In this document: in pieces, positions 9,529 to 16,508 of the stretch
Layout: every line of letters begins with the position of its first letter
Numbering within the stretch: position 1 is the stretch's first letter
Assembly (NCBI GenBank): GCA_964354225.1
Contig: CAYGZC010000340.1
Coordinates: 1-23,105 of the forward strand
From: CAYGZC01 sp964354225
GTDB lineage: Bacteria > Bacteroidota > Ignavibacteria > UBA10030 > SZUA-254
Reading direction: 5' to 3'
Length of the DNA: 23,105 bases
Program-made: the position numbers and the translations under genes
The notes under the pieces: model-generated
Databases searched by the model: none
The model's input: only the letters and a program-made list of their open reading frames with translations
Told to the model about the DNA's origin: nothing

Positions 9529-10764
9529 TTACTGTCCCACATCTACAACTTTTGTCATATCAGATGTAATGTGTTCATCCCGGTGAGTGTCAGTATAATA
9601 CCGCCATATAATCACTCCGCAAATTAATAGCAATGTGCTGTTGATGGCAAAGACATTCATCAATCCGAAGTTCCCTGCAACCATCCCGCCAAAAAGTGGT
9701 CCGATCATATTTCCTAAGATTGTAAGACTTGTAGCAACTCCTATCATACCGCTTTTGCGATTTTCAGGTGAACGCAAACTCGTCATCGAGTAAAGTGCAT
9801 GTAGAATTCCGCCGCGCACAAAACCAAGTGCGGCACGCAGAAACATCAACGAAACTAAGTTCGGAATTATCATATGAAGACTGTATGCGATACCTGTACC
9901 CGTAAGAGCTATGATGAGATTTTGTTTGAAACCAAGTCGATCATTTCTGCGTCCCCACCATGGTGACGAGATGACCATGAAGATACCCGAGATTGCAATA
10001 GTAACACCGGTGAGTGTTGAGATGTAACGAGTTGTAGTTTTAAAACTTTCGATGAATAGTGCAAAGAGCGGCTCTATCATCAATCCCGCTATCTGTGAGA
10101 GAACAATTATAATTGCAATGATGCGCAGTTGAGTCTGCGTGAACATCAATTTAAAATTCTGAATCACAGATTGTTTCGCCTGAAGCTCGCTTGGCTGCTG
10201 AACCTCATGCACGAGTTTTATTATGATAAATCCGCCAACGAAACACAGAGCTGCGGTAATAAAAAATATCTCTCGGTAACCAATGAGGTCGGCTAAGAAA
10301 CCACCGATTGCAGGTCCTAACATCGTTCCGCCGGCAGTTGCCGATTGCAGCACACCTAAGGAATATCCGATGTGCTGTTTTGGAGTTGACGTTGAAACAA
10401 GAGCCAACGCTGCCGCAATGAACCCGCTGATAGCACCTTGCAGCATCCGAAACAGAAGAAGCTGATACACATCTTGTGAAAAACCGACTAAGATTTGAGA
10501 TATGCCCAGCCCAATAATTGCACGGACGACCATCGCCTTACGGCCGTATTTATCACCCATAGATCCCCAAAAAGGTGTTACAATGAAAGCAGTGAAGAAT
10601 GGTCCGGCAAACACTAAACCGCTCCACCGTGCAAGCTCATTCGGATTAGTCACTCCAAGCTCACGGATATAAAAAGGGAGGAAGGGAACAACTAGGTTCA
10701 TGCCCACCATGGCAAGGAACTGAGTTCCCCATAAAACGTAAAGATTTTTTTTCCAGTTTTCCAT
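9529..10764 (-). CDS. MFS transporter, MdtG-like drug exporter (DHA1 type)
   Basis: Integral membrane protein of 411 residues with about twelve hydrophobic segments in two halves, split by a polar loop at about 183-212. The N-terminus (NWKKNLYVLW, then VVPFLPFYIRELGV, WSGLVFAG, PFWGSMGDKYGRK) closely parallels E. coli MdtG. GSMGDKYGRK at 67-76 is the MFS motif A loop between segments 2 and 3, and LGPAIGGFLAD fits the antiporter motif C region. Known role of the family: proton-driven export of drugs or small metabolites from the cytoplasm. The length is normal for 12-helix MFS proteins. There is no strong Shine-Dalgarno (only GGA touching the ATG), but the match to relatives begins right here. 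Divergent from the lipoprotein gene by 97 bp; substrate cannot be told. Confidence 0.88.
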   Translation of the reverse strand: MENWKKNLYVLWGTQFLAMVGMNLVVPFLPFYIRELGVTNPNELARWSGLVFAGPFFTAFIVTPFWGSMGDKYGRKAMVVRAIIGLGISQILVGFSQDVYQLLLFRMLQGAISGFIAAALALVSTSTPKQHIGYSLGVLQSATAGGTMLGPAIGGFLADLIGYREIFFITAALCFVGGFIIIKLVHEVQQPSELQAKQSVIQNFKLMFTQTQLRIIAIIIVLSQIAGLMIEPLFALFIESFKTTTRYISTLTGVTIAISGIFMVISSPWWGRRNDRLGFKQNLIIALTGTGIAYSLHMIIPNLVSLMFLRAALGFVRGGILHALYSMTSLRSPENRKSGMIGVATSLTILGNMIGPLFGGMVAGNFGLMNVFAINSTLLLICGVIIWRYYTDTHRDEHITSDMTKVVDVGQ

Positions 10765-10861
10765 TCCGAGGACATAAGATACAAAATTATCAGTTTTTGT
10801 AATAATCTGTGGTTGAGTAGTTTGGAAGTAACGTGTTTTCTTGTTACATTCTTGCGAAGAT

Positions 10862-11965
10862 ATGAAATATCAATTACATCATAGACTTCTATTTTTATTG
10901 ATGGTTCTTATCACTGCTTGTGAAACACCCAACATTATTGTAGATGAGACTCCACATCGCGATCCTCCGCCTTCTAGGAATCAGATACCCGATCAAACTG
11001 TATTTATAAATAATACACTTGGTCCGATATGCTTTACAATAGGTGATAGGAATTGCAAAGTTGAACAGCTTCACGTTTCGGCAATATCATCAAATAAGAA
11101 ATTAGTGGATAGCAATGATATTGTTTTGAATGGCTCGGGGAGGAATCGAACAATAACTATCACACCAATAGTTGGTCGTACAGGTGAGACGATAATTACC
11201 ATAATCGCACGAGATGGACGAAGGGTTGATTCTACAAGCTTTAAGGTGACAGTTCTTATACGTCGTGAAAATATGAACTACCCCACTGTTCTGTTTCCAT
11301 TACCACAATCCGAATTATTAAAGCTAAAAGCTGAATTTGATTCTTTAAACGACACAAAGATTCAATCCGAATTAAATGAATACGGTTTGATCAAAACATG
11401 TGGACTGCTTGACCGAGGGCAATCTACTATTACTGACACGAATATTGTAGTATCTAAAGCAAAAAGTGCGGTTTGGAAATTTAGGAAGTTTACAAATGTT
11501 ATCGACACTAATCTTCTTATTGTAACAGAGGCAACACGATCTTCCAGTGGTCTTTTTACAGATTGGTGGATTCATTTGAAGCAACCGTATAAAAGCCTAA
11601 TGATTGATGCCATGGAGATTTCTCTTCTAGTTCACCAAGATGTCGTTCAGATGTATGGACATACGTATAAGAATGTCTTTATACCGATACATGATCTGAT
11701 TACGATAGAAAGAGCTATTAAGAGTCTATTGGGATATGAAATTGAATATTACTGTAAGACCAAAGAGAAATTTATTATTTCGATAGAGGCTGTATTCATA
11801 GATCAGGTTTCAATGGTTATATACCCTAAAAAAAGCAGTAACAAAATTGAGCTTCGAGTTGCATGGAAAATTCCGATTGGGTCTGGACGTTACCCTCACT
11901 GGAACTTCTACATCGATGTCTTAACCGGAGAAATAGTTTACATTCATCAGTTATTTATCTGCTGA
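10862..11965 (+). CDS. Lipoprotein with Ig-like domain and PepSY-like C-terminal end
   Basis: I choose the ATG at 10862 over an in-frame TTG at 10841 because it puts MKYQLHHRLLFLLMVLITAC at the front: a lipoprotein signal with lipobox I-T-A-C (Cys20). The mature protein of about 347 residues is therefore probably an outer-membrane or periplasmic lipoprotein. Residues about 38-130 form an Ig/cadherin-like domain of the type seen in large adhesins (PDQTVFINN, LHVSAISSNKKLV, NRTITITPIVGRTGETIITI). The rest has no family I recognise, but its end (VAWKIPIG, WNFYIDVLTGEIVYIHQ) resembles the last strands of PepSY/FTP domains. The stop is 119 bp before the EamA gene on the same strand, and no terminator is visible between them, so cotranscription is possible. 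Confidence 0.75.
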   Translation: MKYQLHHRLLFLLMVLITACETPNIIVDETPHRDPPPSRNQIPDQTVFINNTLGPICFTIGDRNCKVEQLHVSAISSNKKLVDSNDIVLNGSGRNRTITITPIVGRTGETIITIIARDGRRVDSTSFKVTVLIRRENMNYPTVLFPLPQSELLKLKAEFDSLNDTKIQSELNEYGLIKTCGLLDRGQSTITDTNIVVSKAKSAVWKFRKFTNVIDTNLLIVTEATRSSSGLFTDWWIHLKQPYKSLMIDAMEISLLVHQDVVQMYGHTYKNVFIPIHDLITIERAIKSLLGYEIEYYCKTKEKFIISIEAVFIDQVSMVIYPKKSSNKIELRVAWKIPIGSGRYPHWNFYIDVLTGEIVYIHQLFIC

Positions 11966-12084
11966 TATACTTGATTGTATTACTTAGGTCAATGATATCA
12001 AAACTTCCGAAACTATTAGTTCAAAAAAGATTCTTATCTCTCGCTCGCTTGCTCTAATTTTTTATTTTACCATCTTTATTAAAG

Positions 12085-12987
12085 TTGCAAGAAAGTACAT
12101 TAATCGAAAAATTTCATTATCAAAAGAATTTTGTTTATTCTGTTCTCCTTTTCCAACAATTAATTGCAAGCGGAACACATATCATTGCGAAAGTTGTCGT
12201 CAAAGATATCGATCCGGTTACACTCACTACATTACGATCAGTGATCGCTGCGGTTGGACTAATTGCCATAGCTGCAATCAGGGGGACGAAATTCAATTTT
12301 CAAAAAGAGCATTTTAAATCTATCTTATTTTTAAGCTTTTTGGCAATTCCTGTCAACCAGTTTTTATTTCTTTTAGCAATCAAATATACAACGCCTACGA
12401 ATGCTTCTCTATTATATGGTACTACGCCAGCAGTCGTTCTATTGATTTCTTTAGTCACCGGTAAAGAACGGGTAAATTGGGTAAAAGGTCTCGGTGTTGT
12501 TGTTGCATTTTGTGGAATTTTCATAATTGTGTTTGAACGAGGCATCGATTTTAGTTCTGAGTATGCGATCGGAAACCTGTTGCTTTTCGTTGCAGTCATT
12601 GCGTGGGCTTTATATACAATTCAGGGTCGAATCTTAATTCTCAGATATGGTGCGTTTAAAACAAGTTCAATCACAATGATACTTGGTACGATAATGTTCA
12701 TTCCAATCGGAATTGTTAATGTGGCAGATTTTAATTTTTCGGGATTAGCAATCGGTCACTGGGGAGGATTGTTTTACCTTGCTATGGTCACATCAATCTT
12801 TGCTTATTTTCTATGGTATTATGCTTTAGGCAGGATTGCAGCAACCAAAGTTGCGATATTTTCTAATTTACAACCGATTTTCACTACGATTCTCGCAATT
12901 GTTATTTTAGGCCAGGCGATCTCAACAGTTTTTATAATAGGGGGTAGCATAGCACTTGCGGGAGTTGTTCTGGCGCAATTCGGCTGA
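12085..12987 (+). CDS. EamA-family (DMT) transporter
   Basis: A 300-residue membrane protein with about ten hydrophobic segments forming two EamA repeats. Repeat one covers about 15-145 (LIASGTHIIAKVVVKDIDPVTLTTLRSV in two pieces, then AIKYTTPTNASLLYGTTPAVV and GLGVVVAFCGIFIIV). Repeat two covers about 160-300 (LLLFVAVIAWALYTIQGRI, YYALGRIAATKVAIFSNLQP, GGSIALAGVVLAQFG). The conserved pattern of a kink followed by 'A-P-A/Q-P' near the end of segments is seen in both halves. Known family role: export or uptake of amino acids and other metabolites. The start is a TTG at 12085 with only a weak AAAG before it; an in-frame stop at 12055 and no nearby ATG leave little choice. The substrate is unknown. 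Confidence 0.87.
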   Translation: MQESTLIEKFHYQKNFVYSVLLFQQLIASGTHIIAKVVVKDIDPVTLTTLRSVIAAVGLIAIAAIRGTKFNFQKEHFKSILFLSFLAIPVNQFLFLLAIKYTTPTNASLLYGTTPAVVLLISLVTGKERVNWVKGLGVVVAFCGIFIIVFERGIDFSSEYAIGNLLLFVAVIAWALYTIQGRILILRYGAFKTSSITMILGTIMFIPIGIVNVADFNFSGLAIGHWGGLFYLAMVTSIFAYFLWYYALGRIAATKVAIFSNLQPIFTTILAIVILGQAISTVFIIGGSIALAGVVLAQFG

Positions 12988-13122
12988 GACGGGTGCTTGA
13001 TTTAAGTTGCACTTTTCTCTATATTTATTGCGAACCTTATGAAGGATTTATTGACAAGTGAGGTCAGGATAAGATTGGAAACAAATTGACGGAACTATTT
13101 CACGCTGATATGACTTATGGAA

Positions 13123-13202
13123 ATGGAGAGCTGGCAGAACGGCTATTGTCCCAAAGGGATGGCATTGCCACATCGCTCTTCGAGCGGGACGTCCGCAAGG
13201 AC
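13123..13202 (+). pseudogene. Partial tRNA-Ser copy with replaced anticodon arm
   Basis: The 26 bases at 13123-13148 are identical to 13217-13242 (two flanking bases, acceptor 5' strand and D arm of the real tRNA-Ser 94 bp downstream), and 13190-13202 equals 13262-13274 (variable arm). Between them, 19 bases of the anticodon arm are replaced by 41 bases folding into three small hairpins: TCCC-AAA-GGGA, TGGC-ATT-GCCA and CGCTC-TTC-GAGCG, with an alternative outer GTCCC/GGGAC pairing. T arm and 3' acceptor strand are absent, so it cannot be a working tRNA. Confidence 0.75.
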
Positions 13203-13218
13203 AAAGTGAAAATATTAT

Positions 13219-13304
<86 letters not shown>

Positions 13305-13324
13305 AACTACGTTCCGTAAAAAGC

Positions 13325-13447
13325 GGAACTTCGTTTTGCAGACAAAACTGTGGTCGATAATATCTGGAACTTCGTTTTGCCGGCAATACTGCTTTTTATA
13401 ATATGCGAAACTTGTTTTGAAATCAATAAATACTTGTTAGTGATATA
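13325..13447 (+). repeat. 41-bp tandem repeat, two good and one worn copy
   Basis: GGAACTTCGTTTTGC occurs at 13325-13339 and 13366-13380, exactly 41 bp apart, with further similarity in the rest of the units (CAAAACTG against CAATACTG, ATAATAT near the end). A third, degraded unit starts near 13407 (GAAACTTGTTTTGA). Just before, GTTCCG-TAAAAAG-CGGAAC (13311-13329) forms a small hairpin after the tRNA. Non-coding; function unknown. Confidence 0.6.
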
Positions 13448-13521
13448 TTCAGTTGGTATTTGTATATTCTAAATTAAATTTCAGATCGTATGTTTTCTAT
13501 AATAACAAGGGAACGTAACGT

Positions 13522-14736
13522 ATGATGGACGAAACTCGAAAACGTATTTCGCAGCTAATAGTAGAAGAATTAGGCGAAAAAATAAAACGAGATGAGAATC
13601 TCCAGCATAAGCTTGAGCCATTCGCTGACCTTCCGGTAGAAAAAGTTGCTGATGCGATCATAAAACAATTCGAGTATCTCTTATCGAGCGATCTTCGCGA
13701 CCTCATAATTCATTTAATAGAACAAGAGATCAAGGCGGAAGAAAGTCTTGCCGCAATTGCTATTGAAAAAGCTGAAATAGTTTCAATACCGCCCCCGGAA
13801 ATTGTTGAAAAAACACCCTCTGTCACAATTGAAGAAGAAAAACCGGTTGAAATGTTGGAACATGCACAACCAGAATCGGTAATGGAACATTTCGGATCAA
13901 AAGAACATTTCCCCCTGGAGCCGATGGATATAGAACTTCGGACTACTGATTGGTTATATCTTTACGGCTTTTGTTATGCACCGGAAAGCACGGGGAAAGG
14001 AGTACCTTCAAAAAAACTTACACAAAAAGGAATCGATGGCGTTAACAATGTTTTTCTGATGGATTATGGAGACGTACGATTTTTCATGAATAAAATATCG
14101 ACGGAAGATTATTCGCTCGATAAAACAGGTAAACCGACTCTGACAACAGCTAAAACCGCAGTTTGCAAATATGAGCATGAGAAAATTCTCAATACCCTCC
14201 GTGCAGAGGAAGTAATGGTTTCATTCCCATTTTGGACGATCATCCAAAATTTGGAAAATATTGTTAAGCACATCGAGGATCGCTACGTTGAGCTGCTTCG
14301 TACATTGATAGATGTTCATGATGCTATAGAGTGGGATGTTGAAGTATTTGCATTTGACCAGCATATAATTGAATTGCCGTTATTTACAGACATTGCCCGA
14401 GAAAGGGTGCCTCAGCGTGAATCGAGACATCATGTAAGTAAAGTTAGAAATGTTAAAGTCCTTGAAAAATTACTTTTTAAGGAAAAAAGTTTCGCGCAGG
14501 CAATTCATAGTCAGCTTCTTTTACATTCAACAAAGGCAAAGATCGATTTTATGATCCGGCTCGACAATGCGTTTATAGATGATTGGAAGTCGATTCTGGA
14601 TGCTCGTTATACGATTGGGAAAGAAAAACGGAAATATTTTTGTCAGACGATTCGAAGTCTTCAGAAAGAATATGCTGAGTATGAACTGATGTTCCGTGTT
14701 AACCATCCGAATGTCCGCTTCACGTTTCTTCAGTAA
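13522..14736 (+). CDS. GvpL/GvpF-like protein with N-terminal helical extension
   Basis: Cytoplasmic-looking protein of 404 residues without signal peptide. Residues 1-85 are charged and probably helical; 86-135 is a Pro/Glu-rich linker. From 143 it resembles gas vesicle protein GvpL/GvpF: WLYLYGFCYA, GIDGVNNVFLMDYGDVRFFMNKIS, then the second half with HEKIL (219-223), the strand VMVSFPFWTII in place of the family's 'PlrFGtvf', a long helix (IEDRYVELLRTLI) and IEWDVEVFAFD (269-279). The typical GPWPPYSF ending is absent (the end is NVRFTFLQ). In known systems GvpF/L are minor shell or assembly factors of gas vesicles, but there is no gvpA or other gvp gene in this window. AAGGGA lies nine bases before the ATG. 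Fold assignment is from motif pattern; function is uncertain. Confidence 0.6.
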   Translation: MMDETRKRISQLIVEELGEKIKRDENLQHKLEPFADLPVEKVADAIIKQFEYLLSSDLRDLIIHLIEQEIKAEESLAAIAIEKAEIVSIPPPEIVEKTPSVTIEEEKPVEMLEHAQPESVMEHFGSKEHFPLEPMDIELRTTDWLYLYGFCYAPESTGKGVPSKKLTQKGIDGVNNVFLMDYGDVRFFMNKISTEDYSLDKTGKPTLTTAKTAVCKYEHEKILNTLRAEEVMVSFPFWTIIQNLENIVKHIEDRYVELLRTLIDVHDAIEWDVEVFAFDQHIIELPLFTDIARERVPQRESRHHVSKVRNVKVLEKLLFKEKSFAQAIHSQLLLHSTKAKIDFMIRLDNAFIDDWKSILDARYTIGKEKRKYFCQTIRSLQKEYAEYELMFRVNHPNVRFTFLQ

Positions 14737-14837
14737 TACACTCAACCATTCTACAAAATCATTTCCCTTCGAATAAGTTGGAAATCGTCAAAATATTTTT
14801 TATCTTTTCTCTGTCTTTACTACATTAAGTCGTAGTT

Positions 14838-14863
14838 CCCGCCAAAGGATGAAGCATGGCGGG
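14838..14863. terminator. GC-rich hairpin after the GvpL/F-like gene
   Basis: Perfect 7-bp stem CCCGCCA (14838-14844) / TGGCGGG (14857-14863) with a 12-base loop, 101 bp past the stop codon and 65 bp before tRNA-Asp. It stands out in AT-rich sequence. No clean U tract follows (CAAGCAGTTTGG), so it is a weak terminator or a dispersed hairpin element. Confidence 0.4.
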
Positions 14864-14928
14864 CAAGCAGTTTGGTTATTTTGCTTGCGATGGGAAAATA
14901 TTAAGTTCGAGAAAAAAATAAAAGCAAT

Positions 14929-15003
14929 GGGGTCGTAGTTCAGTTTGGTTAGAACGTCTGCCTGTCACGCAGAAGGTCGCGGGTTCGAGTCCCGTCGGCC
15001 CCG
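14929..15003 (+). tRNA. tRNA-Asp (anticodon GTC)
   Basis: Acceptor GGGGTCG (14929-14935) pairs with CGGCCCC (14996-15002, one G-U pair), discriminator G. The anticodon stem TCTGC/GCAGA encloses CTGTCAC with GTC at 14964-14966. The T arm has CGGGTTCGAGTCCCG. CCA is not encoded here (CAAA follows), unlike the tRNA-Ser of this window. Confidence 0.96.
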
Positions 15004-15172
15004 CAAATAGAATAAGGAAAAATCCCGATTTCATTTTCCCCGAAATAAAGGTCGATCCTATTTTCAAACCACGATTAAAAAATGATGCCCCGCTTCTCGC
15101 AGTAGTGTTATTCATTCGACATTTAATAATGATGAATCCTGCCAATTGTTTTGAAATGGTAAAGTAAATATT

Positions 15173-15523
15173 ATGCAGCAAAGTAAACCCGGTTATCGTT
15201 CATTAAATATTTTTCAGTTGTGTGTTATTTTATTGTTTGGGGCGATATATGCCCAGCCAAAAATAAAAATAATCGGGAAACCCGAGTTCAGTTTTGGAAA
15301 AGTTTATGAAGGAACAAAACCAGTCCACAAAATCAAGATAATGAATGTTGGCAACGAACCCCTGATCATAAGCAGGGTTATTGCTGTATGCAAATGTTCA
15401 ATTTTGCATCAGGATTCCGATACGATTCTTACTCAAAAAAAGACGACTTTGACCGTCACCTTTAAGACTAACGGATTGCAAGGATTCAAAAAAAATCTTT
15501 ATCAATCACTTCAAACGATATGA
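15173..15523 (+). CDS. DUF1573-type exported protein, 5' part before a frameshift
   Basis: 116 residues with a signal peptide (about 1-27, ending AIYAQ). A DUF1573-like Ig-fold domain follows: FSFGKVYEGTKPVHKIKIMNVGNEPLIISRVIAVCKCS, with the family's Gly-rich turn and Cys pair (here CKC rather than CGC). After VTFKTNGLQGFKK the reading frame meets eight A (15488-15495) and then runs into nonsense (NLYQSLQTI). The -1 frame continues the domain perfectly, so this is the first part of a longer gene ending at 15861. The start ATG has only a weak ribosome site. The domain is commonly found in surface or periplasmic proteins of this group; its exact job is unknown. Family identification is good, expression of the full product uncertain. 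Confidence 0.7.
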   Translation: MQQSKPGYRSLNIFQLCVILLFGAIYAQPKIKIIGKPEFSFGKVYEGTKPVHKIKIMNVGNEPLIISRVIAVCKCSILHQDSDTILTQKKTTLTVTFKTNGLQGFKKNLYQSLQTI

Positions 15524-15861
15524 GCCAGCATACGATCATAATTCCTTTCACTGCCGATGTCATCACTTTGCTTGAGGTAGAGCCGCGCCGTTTATATTTA
15601 AAAAAACAGGAATGCGTATCAGGTGAGTATAAAATCCTAAGCATAAAAAACACTAGCAAGAAAATACTGAACATACAAAAGATTTTTGATCCGACGAATA
15701 TCGCTACCGTCCAGTTACGAAGAAAAATAATACAGCCCGGTGAGTCTGTAAACGCTCAGGTTTTAGGTAAACCCGTTGGCAACACCTCGCGCAGCGGTGA
15801 AATCGTTATACGGACCGATAGCAAGCTGCAGCCGGAGCCGGGAGTTAAATATTTGATATAA
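15520..15861 (+). CDS. DUF1573-type protein, 3' part in the -1 frame
   Basis: This frame has its first ATG at 15520 (overlapping the stop of the 5' part as ATGA), giving 113 residues, but it is open further left to the A run. Read from there it gives KKSLSITSNDMSQHTIIIPF, exactly the 'K-I-ITSND' end of a DUF1573 domain, before a second Ig-like domain (VEPRRLYLKKQE, ILSIKNTSKKILNIQKI, GEIVIRTDSK). No Shine-Dalgarno stands before 15520 and no signal peptide is present, so it is unlikely to be an independent gene. It probably forms one product with 15173-15523 by frameshifting or slippage, or both are parts of a broken gene, or the sequence lacks one A. Confidence 0.65.
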   Translation: MSQHTIIIPFTADVITLLEVEPRRLYLKKQECVSGEYKILSIKNTSKKILNIQKIFDPTNIATVQLRRKIIQPGESVNAQVLGKPVGNTSRSGEIVIRTDSKLQPEPGVKYLI

Positions 15862-16008
15862 GGTTCAAAATAACTCGTTATTCCACGAAATTCGATTATT
15901 ATAAAGCATTTTGATGAAATTCGCAAAAAATACCTTTCAAAAAGATTTTATAGAAATAACGCAAAAATTTTACAGATTAAAAAAATATCATTTTTTTTCA
16001 AAAAAGAC

Positions 16009-16037
16009 TTGACAGTTAGCCTAAGTTTTAGTACTAT
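16009..16037 (+). promoter_or_regulatory. Sigma-70-like promoter
   Basis: TTGACA (16009-16014), 17 bases, TACTAT (16032-16037): perfect -35, optimal spacing, near-consensus -10. Transcription would start near 16044 and leave a leader of about 465 bases before the ATG at 16509. Bacteroidota often use a different promoter pattern (TTTG / TAnnTTTG), so use of this site is an inference. Confidence 0.5.
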
Positions 16038-16078
16038 TGAGCAGGACATGATAGGTAAAAAACAATACCCAAGATGAT

Positions 16079-16113
16079 ATAATACCCACTCGCCCAAACG
16101 AGTATTGTGTTAT
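16079..16113 (+). promoter_or_regulatory. Two-part hairpin in the leader
   Basis: ATAATAC/GTGTTAT (7 pairs, one G-U), an internal loop CC/ATT, then ACTCG/CGAGT with loop CCCAAA. It lies about 35 bases after the likely transcription start. TATTTTGG follows, too weak a U tract for a sure terminator. Could be a leader RNA structure; it matches no riboswitch I know. Confidence 0.35.
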
Positions 16114-16187
16114 TTTGGATAAACTTCGTTTGAAACCTGTCGTCTATTCAAATACCGACATCTTCGAGTTTTTTCTATAAAAATAAA

Positions 16188-16252
16188 ATACACGTATGAT
16201 ACTTCAAACAATAGTTTTAAATTTATTTGATGAGTATTTACATACACGTATG
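16188..16252. repeat. Direct repeat of ATACACGTATG
   Basis: Eleven-base word at 16188-16198 and again at 16242-16252, 54 bp apart. With one more base the second copy (CATACACGTATG) is a near-palindrome, as expected for a dimeric regulator site. In AT-rich DNA this may still be chance. Confidence 0.3.
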
Positions 16253-16441
16253 CACAGTTTAATAAATATTACTTATTCTCGCGGCTCATTGAATACATTA
16301 AAGAAAAGAAATAGCAGATGAATTTTGTTACAATTTTTCTTACAACAGCAAGTCTTTTCTCGATTCCCCGGGGGATGAAAAAAATTCTCCGATGGACATC
16401 ATTGTATAATCTTAATTTTCCAATAACTCAGGGTCTAAATT

Positions 16442-16474
16442 TATAAAAAATAAACTAAACACTAATTCACTAAT
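16442..16474 (+). promoter_or_regulatory. Upstream element shared with the 5081-8776 gene
   Basis: TATAAAAAA (16442-16450), ten bases, ACTAATTCACTAAT (16461-16474), ending 34 bases before the ATG. Same words, order and gap as at 8839-8807 on the minus strand. The two spacers differ in sequence, so the conserved blocks stand out as selected. It could be a second, closer promoter of this gene. Confidence 0.5.
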
Positions 16475-16508
16475 CCACAAATTCATTATAATCCTTTAAG
16501 GAGGATAT

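Larger units (their letters stand above)
15862..16508 (+). other. Long leader region before the 1845-residue T9SS gene
   Basis: 647 bp without a credible gene. In order it contains very AT-rich DNA, a consensus-like promoter (16009-16037), a two-part hairpin (16079-16113), a TGTCG/CGACA stem (around 16138-16160) with a T run (GAGTTTTTTC) eight bases later, two copies of ATACACGTATG (16188 and 16242), a CCCCGGGG palindrome near 16367, and the shared element at 16442-16474 just before the ribosome site AAGGAGG (16498-16504). Confidence 0.6.

Noticed and set aside
14876..15181. Minus-strand 101-codon ORF containing TGLEPATFCVTGRRSNQTEL
   Set aside because: This is the well-known spurious peptide produced by reading antisense through tRNA-Asp; not a gene.
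16364..16378. CCCCGGGG palindrome in the leader
   Set aside because: No room for a loop and no neighbouring signal; could be chance.
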